Of a stretch of 5,195 nt of DNA, positions 1-3,465 are shown in pieces; the stretch's first letter is position 1; every line of letters begins with the position of its first letter. The notes beneath the pieces are model-generated. The model worked only from the letters and a program-made list of their open reading frames with translations, did no database searches and was not told the origin of the DNA. The stretch comes from an uncultured Muribaculaceae bacterium. Lineage in GTDB: Bacteria; Bacteroidota; Bacteroidia; Bacteroidales; Muribaculaceae. The position numbers and the translations under genes were made by a program. Location: assembly GCA_910584545.1 (NCBI GenBank), contig CAJUBC010000080.1, positions 1-5,195 on the forward strand. Direction: 5' to 3'.

Positions 1-52
1 AACGACCCCCTGATTAACAGTCAGGTGCTCTAACCAACTGAGCTACTGAAGC
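1..52 (-). tRNA. tRNA-Asn(GUU), 3' part beyond the window
   Basis: On the minus strand the 5' acceptor strand GCTTCAG (52-46) is followed by the usual T8-A9, a D-arm with GCTC/GAGC stem, and an anticodon arm with stem CCTGA/TCAGG around the loop CTGTTAA. The anticodon is GTT (16-18), which reads asparagine codons AAU and AAC. The variable loop is GGGTC, and only the first three bases of the T-arm are inside the window, so the T-loop and 3' acceptor strand cannot be checked. The gene lies 28 nt downstream of tRNA-Lys on the same strand and is probably co-transcribed with it from the promoter near 190-221. The truncation is due to the window edge, not to gene decay. Confidence 0.93.
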
Positions 53-80
53 ATTCATCTCACTTCCCCTCTGGGAAGCC

Positions 81-156
81 TGGTGATCCGCGTGGGGCTC
101 GAACCCACGACCCCAACATTAAAAGTGTTGTGCTCTACCAGCTGAGCTAGCGAATC
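81..156 (-). tRNA. tRNA-Lys(UUU), complete, CCA encoded
   Basis: A full cloverleaf reads on the minus strand. Acceptor GATTCGC (156-150) pairs with GCGGATC (91-85) with one G-T pair. The D-arm is GCTC/GAGC, the anticodon stem is CAACA/TGTTG around loop CTTTTAA, the variable loop is GGGTC, and the T-arm GTGGG/CCCAC encloses TTCGAGC. The anticodon TTT at 121-123 reads lysine codons AAA and AAG. The discriminator base A is followed directly by CCA (83-81), so the 3' CCA appears to be encoded in the gene. The length is 73 nt plus CCA. It is the first gene of a tRNA-Lys/tRNA-Asn unit. Confidence 0.97.
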
Positions 157-189
157 AGAGATTTCCTTATCTTTTCCCTAAAAGCGATG

Positions 190-221
190 CAAAATTACAA
201 CTATTATTTGATTCTTCCAAA
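190..221 (-). promoter_or_regulatory. Bacteroidota-type promoter for the tRNA-Lys/tRNA-Asn unit
   Basis: On the minus strand, TTTG (221-218) is followed after 20 bp by TAATTTTG (197-190). This matches the known Bacteroides housekeeping promoter (-33 TTTG, -7 TAnnTTTG, spacer about 20 bp). The predicted transcription start is near 183, giving a leader of roughly 27 nt before the 5' end of tRNA-Lys. Such a strong match fits the need for high tRNA expression. The start site is inferred. Confidence 0.75.
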
Positions 222-240
222 TATTTCGGAAAAAATTTTG

Positions 241-248
241 TAATTTTG
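241..248 (+). promoter_or_regulatory. Candidate -7 box for the glycosyltransferase operon
   Basis: TAATTTTG fits the Bacteroidota -7 consensus TAnnTTTG. No good -33 TTTG lies 17-23 bp upstream: the nearest TTTG, at 207-210, is 30 bp away. The promoter is therefore probably weaker than the opposing tRNA promoter, or it depends on an activator. If it is used, transcription would start near 255 and leave an untranslated leader of about 58 nt before the ATG at 313. Confidence 0.4.
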
Positions 249-297
249 TGTCAGAATTTACATCCCGCCCCTCGGATTTCCGGTTCAGGGGGTACAG

Positions 298-311
298 CAG
301 TCAACAGTCAA
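298..311 (+). repeat. Tandem 7-bp duplication before the glycosyltransferase start
   Basis: CAGTCAA occurs twice back to back, ending one base before the ATG at 313. It occupies the place where a Shine-Dalgarno sequence would lie, and no GGAGG-like sequence is present at the right distance. Leaders without a Shine-Dalgarno sequence are common in Bacteroidota. Confidence 0.6.
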
Positions 312-312
312 C

Positions 313-1263
313 ATGGATATTTCCGTAGTAGTACCTTTGTATAATGAAGAGGAGTCGCTTCCCGAACTGGAGGCATGGATCCGCCGCGTGATGGATCGGG
401 AAGGCTTCTCCTACGAGATAATTTTTGTCAACGACGGCTCCACGGACCGTTCGATGGAGGTGATACGCCGCCTCGCCCAGGAAAATCCCCACGTCAGGGC
501 CGTCTCCTTCGCCCGCAATTACGGCAAGTCGCCGGCGCTCAACACCGGTTTCGCGCGCGCCCAGGGCGATGTGGTCATCACCATGGATGCCGATCTCCAG
601 GACTCACCCGACGAGATTCCGGAACTTTACCGCATGATTACCGAGGATGGCTACGATCTGGTCTCGGGATGGAAGAAGAAGCGCTACGACCCGCTGTCGA
701 AGACCATCCCCACCAAGCTCTTCAACGCCACGGCGCGTCGCGTGAGCGGCATCCACAACCTGCATGACTTCAACTGCGGACTGAAGGCGTACCGTCAGGC
801 TGTGGTGAAGCACATCGAGGTCTACGGCGACATGCACCGCTATATCCCCTATCTCGCCAAGAACGCCGGCTACAAGCGCATCGGCGAAAAGGTGGTCCAC
901 CATCAGGCCCGGAAGTACGGAGTATCTAAATTCGGTCTCGACCGCTTCGTGAACGGCTATCTCGACCTCGGCACACTGTGGTTCCAGTCTAAGTTCGGCA
1001 TCAAGCCCATGCACATGTTCGGACTGCTCGGCTCGCTGATGTTCCTGATCGGATTCATCGCCGTGGTCACAGTGCTGATTATGAAGATAGTGGCCATGAA
1101 TTCCGCCACTTTCCACTTCTATCTCACCAAGTCGGTGTACTTCTATCTCTCGCTGGCCGCCATGATCATGGGCGTGCAGTTCTTCTGCACCGGATTCATC
1201 GGCGAGATGATCACGCGCAACGCTCCGGAGCGCAATTCCTATCTTATCGCGGAGGAGATCTGA
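313..1263 (+). CDS. Family 2 glycosyltransferase, polyprenyl-phosphate sugar transferase type, two membrane helices
   Basis: This 316-residue protein belongs by motif to the GT2 group of dolichol/undecaprenyl-phosphate sugar transferases (DPM1, GtrB and ArnC-like). The family moves a sugar from a nucleotide sugar onto a lipid phosphate at the cytoplasmic face of the inner membrane. Seen in the sequence: an N-terminal VVVPLYNEE strand-loop (5-13), NDGS (40-43) for nucleotide binding, RNYGKSPALNTGF (68-80), and the metal-binding DADLQD (92-97). FNCGLKAYR (153-161) and RKYGVSKFG (200-208) match conserved acceptor-side segments. Two hydrophobic helices near 236-258 and 273-297 follow, with a short cytoplasmic-looking tail. 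Length and layout are normal for the family. The start is fixed by the family's usual N-terminus. Donor sugar and final acceptor cannot be read from sequence. It is the first gene of the operon and ends 1 nt before the next start. Confidence 0.93.
   Translation: MDISVVVPLYNEEESLPELEAWIRRVMDREGFSYEIIFVNDGSTDRSMEVIRRLAQENPHVRAVSFARNYGKSPALNTGFARAQGDVVITMDADLQDSPDEIPELYRMITEDGYDLVSGWKKKRYDPLSKTIPTKLFNATARRVSGIHNLHDFNCGLKAYRQAVVKHIEVYGDMHRYIPYLAKNAGYKRIGEKVVHHQARKYGVSKFGLDRFVNGYLDLGTLWFQSKFGIKPMHMFGLLGSLMFLIGFIAVVTVLIMKIVAMNSATFHFYLTKSVYFYLSLAAMIMGVQFFCTGFIGEMITRNAPERNSYLIAEEI
1251..1255 (+). promoter_or_regulatory. Shine-Dalgarno sequence for the DUF6452-like gene
   Basis: GGAGG, extended as GGAGGAG, lies 9 nt before the ATG at 1265 and inside the last codons of the glycosyltransferase gene. 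It is the only gene start in the window with a well-placed classical ribosome-binding sequence. It supports the ATG at 1265. The bases also encode Glu-Glu, so the match could be a by-product of coding. Confidence 0.5.
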
Positions 1264-1264
1264 C

Positions 1265-1819
1265 ATGGAGAGGAAGGGGTCAGCAATCACGATAGCTGCG
1301 GCATTGTCGGCGATACTCGCGCCGGCGGTGCTCACAGGCTGTGCCGGCGAGTGTACGGAGAACCGCGCCGCACTGCCTCACGCGGCTTTCTACGTAGGAG
1401 GCGACACCTCTCAGAAGGCCACGGTCGACTCGCTGTCGGTACGCGGCATCGGCGCTCCCGGCGACTCCGTGCTCTTCGAGGGCACTGCCGACAACGTCTA
1501 TCTTCCCTTCCGCATCGATGCCGACACCACGCGCTACATCTTCGCGTCGGCCCGTAAGAAACCCCTCGCCCGCCCCGACACCGTCTCGTTCATCTACGAA
1601 CGGATCCTGCGCCTCTCCACCCCGGAATGCGGCGCAAGCTACTATTACCGCATCGACAGGATAACCAACACCGGGACAATGATCGATTCGGTGGTATGTC
1701 CGCAAGGTTATGTCGACAACGCCAACATCGAGAACCTACGCATATACTTCAATCCCGATATGTTTCCCGCCGCCCCGGGAGGTCCGGCGGAGGCTACAGT
1801 CCAAACCAGCGACAGATGA
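1265..1819 (+). CDS. DUF6452-like lipoprotein
   Basis: This 184-residue exported protein has a basic start (MERKG), a hydrophobic stretch at about 7-24 and the lipobox LTGC, so Cys26 would be lipidated after signal peptidase II cleavage. The mature part has conserved-looking blocks: HAAFYV (39-44), DSVLFEG (67-73), PECGASYYYRI (120-130) and a final DSVV...NIENLRIYF segment (141-162). These resemble the DUF6452 family of Bacteroidales, whose function is unknown. Mature cysteines are at 30, 122 and 145, so a disulfide in the periplasm is possible. The last 20 residues are Pro/Ala/Gly-rich and probably flexible. It starts 1 nt after the glycosyltransferase stop, and its stop overlaps the next start by 4 nt, so translation is probably coupled to both neighbours. 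The family name is from memory. Confidence 0.82.
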   Translation: MERKGSAITIAAALSAILAPAVLTGCAGECTENRAALPHAAFYVGGDTSQKATVDSLSVRGIGAPGDSVLFEGTADNVYLPFRIDADTTRYIFASARKKPLARPDTVSFIYERILRLSTPECGASYYYRIDRITNTGTMIDSVVCPQGYVDNANIENLRIYFNPDMFPAAPGGPAEATVQTSDR

Positions 1820-2829
1820 GCCGTATCAGCGTCATATCGATAACACTCCTTGCTGTGTTCGCAGCCATGACAGCCACGGCTGCGCCCCCGCAGCCGGAGT
1901 CAACTGACCCGGTCGCCGTCGCGGAGACCCTCACGGTCGCAGGCGACTCGCTCACCGCCTCCGGGACCGGGGCGATGCCCGACTCGCTGTCGCGGCCAGC
2001 TCCGAGGCGTCCGAAGGTCACTCCTGTGGACATCGACGACAACAAGCCGCCGGTGGTGATGCACTACTTTGACAAGCATGGCGAACCGCTCAAGGAACCG
2101 GTGATGTTTCTTGCCGCGCTCGACACAGTCACCAAGCCCAGGTCGAAGCCGGTCTATCCGCTCTACAACGGAGTGTCTGTGGGACTTAATTTCGGAGATG
2201 CCGTGATGATGGCCGTCGGCGACCGCTTCGGCTCGTTTGACATCCACGCCGATGTGTCGCTCCACAACTGGTTCTTTCCGGTGGTGGAGGCAGGAATCGG
2301 GTTCGCCAACGCCACCCCTGAGAAAAACAACTTCACATACCGCGTCTCCCCGTCGTTTTACGCCAAGGTGGGACTTGACTATAATTTCCTGTACAAGAGC
2401 GACCCGTCCTACCGGATATTCCTGGGACTGCGTGCCGGATTCAGCTCGTTCCGCTACCGGGTGGAGGACATCTCCATTTCCGATGACTACTGGGGAGAGA
2501 CACAGCCCGACATGAAGGTAGGACCACTGGGCAGCACGGCATGGTGGGGGGAGGCGCTCGCAGGCATAAGGGTAAGGATCGTCGGCGGCTTCTCGCTCGG
2601 CTGGACGCTACGCTACAAATATCCATTCAGCGTCGCAAGCCGTCAGGAATCGCGGCCCTGGTTCATCCCGGGGTACGGCGCCAACCCCTTCGGATTCACC
2701 GTCTCGGCCGTCTGGACATTCGGAGGCATGAAGAAGCCGCCGGAAGAGATGGATACAGCGGCGCGACAGGCTCCAGACCCTCCCGTGCCTGACGATCGAT
2801 CTATTCCGGGAGATACACAATCGAAATAA
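1816..2829 (+). CDS. DUF6048-like protein, probable outer-membrane beta-barrel
   Basis: I chose the ATG at 1816, giving 337 residues, because it overlaps the previous stop as ATGA and opens a clean signal peptide: hydrophobic residues 5-18, likely cleavage after TATA-A near 22-23. The frame is open back to 1627, but that upstream part is an Arg-rich shadow of the previous gene. Residues about 24-75 are a low-complexity Pro/Ser/Thr/Ala/Asp linker. From PLYNGVSVGL (115-124) to SAVWTFGG (297-304) alternating aromatic and polar strands suggest a small beta-barrel. FFPVVEAGIGF (153-163), YRIFLGLRAGFSSFRY (199-214), LGWTLRYK (261-268) and PWFIPGYGAN (281-290) match what I recall of DUF6048 in Bacteroidales. 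A hydrophilic Pro/Asp-rich tail (305-337) follows, which is unusual for a barrel end. Function is unknown. Outer-membrane placement is inferred. The next gene begins 11 nt downstream. Confidence 0.85.
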   Translation: MSRISVISITLLAVFAAMTATAAPPQPESTDPVAVAETLTVAGDSLTASGTGAMPDSLSRPAPRRPKVTPVDIDDNKPPVVMHYFDKHGEPLKEPVMFLAALDTVTKPRSKPVYPLYNGVSVGLNFGDAVMMAVGDRFGSFDIHADVSLHNWFFPVVEAGIGFANATPEKNNFTYRVSPSFYAKVGLDYNFLYKSDPSYRIFLGLRAGFSSFRYRVEDISISDDYWGETQPDMKVGPLGSTAWWGEALAGIRVRIVGGFSLGWTLRYKYPFSVASRQESRPWFIPGYGANPFGFTVSAVWTFGGMKKPPEEMDTAARQAPDPPVPDDRSIPGDTQSK

Positions 2830-2840
2830 GTACAAAAGAT

Positions 2841-3350
2841 ATGAATAAAGTAATGATGATGGCATTGCCGCTGGCGCTGGCGCTGGCAGGATGCAGTGAC
2901 AAGACGCATAAGGTGATCCGCGTGCAGAGCGGTTCCGGAGAAACGGCACAGGTCCTTCCGGGTTTCAAGAACGGAGGGCAGCAGGAGGCGATGATGCCTA
3001 AGGCCACGGCCTTCCGCATGACGGGCGACTACGCGGACCATGTGGCAGTAACCATAGGCAATGACGGCAGGATAGCATACTATCCCGCACCTACCGATCT
3101 AACGGCCAACTCAGCACCGCTGGAGATAGGCGACGGCTGGTGGCTCAACCGTCAGGGACTGGGGCCGAATTCAGTGTTCACCAAGTGGACCTTCGCAGAG
3201 TACCGCGCGCTGAAGAAAGCCCCCACGCAGGAAGAGATCAAGGCAGCCGTCATCCCCGGCGCGCGGGTAAGCGACTTCCGCCGCCTCGACATGACGCCGT
3301 CGGAAGCCGCGCGCAACCCGCACGCCCTGCTGCCGCGGCTCGCGGACTGA
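2841..3350 (+). CDS. Small lipoprotein of unknown function
   Basis: This 169-residue protein begins with a short basic start and a hydrophobic core ending in the lipobox LAGC, so Cys18 is the likely lipidation site. Residues 19-50 are polar and probably a tether. The core at about 54-125 carries KATAFRMTGDYADHVAV (54-70), YYPAPTD (80-86) and the tryptophan-rich GWWLNRQGLGPNSVFTKW (99-116). I recall this block from Bacteroidales lipoproteins, but I cannot assign a domain name or function. The C-terminal part (127-169) is charged and ends in a Pro/Ala/Arg-rich tail. No Shine-Dalgarno sequence is visible. Met5, Met6 and Met7 are possible alternative starts, but the ATG at 2841 supplies the lysine expected at the front of a signal peptide. 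It follows the DUF6048-like gene by 11 nt and is the last gene of the plus-strand operon. Confidence 0.87.
   Translation: MNKVMMMALPLALALAGCSDKTHKVIRVQSGSGETAQVLPGFKNGGQQEAMMPKATAFRMTGDYADHVAVTIGNDGRIAYYPAPTDLTANSAPLEIGDGWWLNRQGLGPNSVFTKWTFAEYRALKKAPTQEEIKAAVIPGARVSDFRRLDMTPSEAARNPHALLPRLAD
2871..2888 (+). repeat. Tandem 6-bp repeat inside the lipoprotein signal peptide
   Basis: CTGGCG is repeated twice, followed by CTGGCA, and together they encode Leu-Ala three times (residues 11-16). Loss or gain of one unit would keep the frame and only shorten or lengthen the hydrophobic core of the signal peptide. Confidence 0.7.
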
Positions 3351-3362
3351 CCGCGCGGTCAG
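3347..3362. repeat. 16-bp perfect palindrome over the stop codon of the small lipoprotein gene
   Basis: CTGACCGCGCGGTCAG reads the same on both strands and includes the TGA stop at 3348-3350. As RNA it could fold into a 6-bp stem (CTGACC/GGTCAG) with a GCGC loop. No T-run follows, so it is unlikely to be a terminator on its own. It could be an mRNA-end stabiliser, a protein site or chance in GC-rich DNA. Confidence 0.6.
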
Positions 3363-3411
3363 AAGTGCGCGGACCGGATGCCGCGCCGTTGCAAACGCTT
3401 GCGCTGTTGAA

Positions 3412-3446
3412 ATGAAATAAGCCCGGGAGAACCGGGCTTATTTCAT
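3412..3446. terminator. Bidirectional intrinsic terminator between convergent genes
   Basis: A perfect 15-bp stem (3412-3426 with 3432-3446) encloses the 5-nt loop GAGAA. The loop-proximal half is GCCCGG/CCGGGC, and the outer half is A/T-rich, so each strand shows a GC stem running into a U-rich 3' end (CTTATTTCAT). It lies 61 nt after the stop of the plus-strand lipoprotein and 19 nt after the stop of the minus-strand gene, so it can serve both transcription units. Confidence 0.9.
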
Positions 3447-3465
3447 ATAGGATTGCGGGGATTTC

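Larger units (their letters stand above)
190..248. repeat. 11-bp inverted repeat spanning divergent promoter elements
   Basis: CAAAATTACAA at 190-200 is the exact reverse complement of TTGTAATTTTG at 238-248. Each arm contains a TAATTTTG box pointing away from the centre: leftward for the tRNAs, rightward for the glycosyltransferase operon. The 37 bp between the arms is AT-rich. The symmetry may simply reflect two promoters using the same consensus, or it may be a shared regulator site. Confidence 0.6.

Noticed and set aside
1..312. Possible integration site of a mobile element at the tRNA genes
   Set aside because: tRNA genes are common integration targets, but no integrase, direct repeat of a tRNA 3' end or phage-like gene is visible in the window.
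604..1335. Long minus-strand open frame of 243 residues opposite the glycosyltransferase gene
   Set aside because: It is rich in His, Asp, Glu and Val as expected for antisense of GC-rich coding DNA, has no recognisable domain, and lies over a gene with clear family motifs.
1627..1815. Upstream extension of the DUF6048-like reading frame by 63 residues
   Set aside because: The extension is Arg/Gln/His-rich out-of-frame reading of the DUF6452-like gene. The ATG at 1816 overlaps the previous stop and begins a proper signal peptide.
2608..3041. Overlapping minus-strand open frames opposite the DUF6048-like and lipoprotein genes
   Set aside because: They are Arg/Ser/Cys/His-rich with no domain pattern and no promoter or ribosome-binding context, so they are shadows of the plus-strand genes.
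3391..3402. Near-palindrome GCAAACGCTTGC before the terminator
   Set aside because: Only the outer GCAA/TTGC arms match well, the element is short, and nothing around it suggests a binding site.
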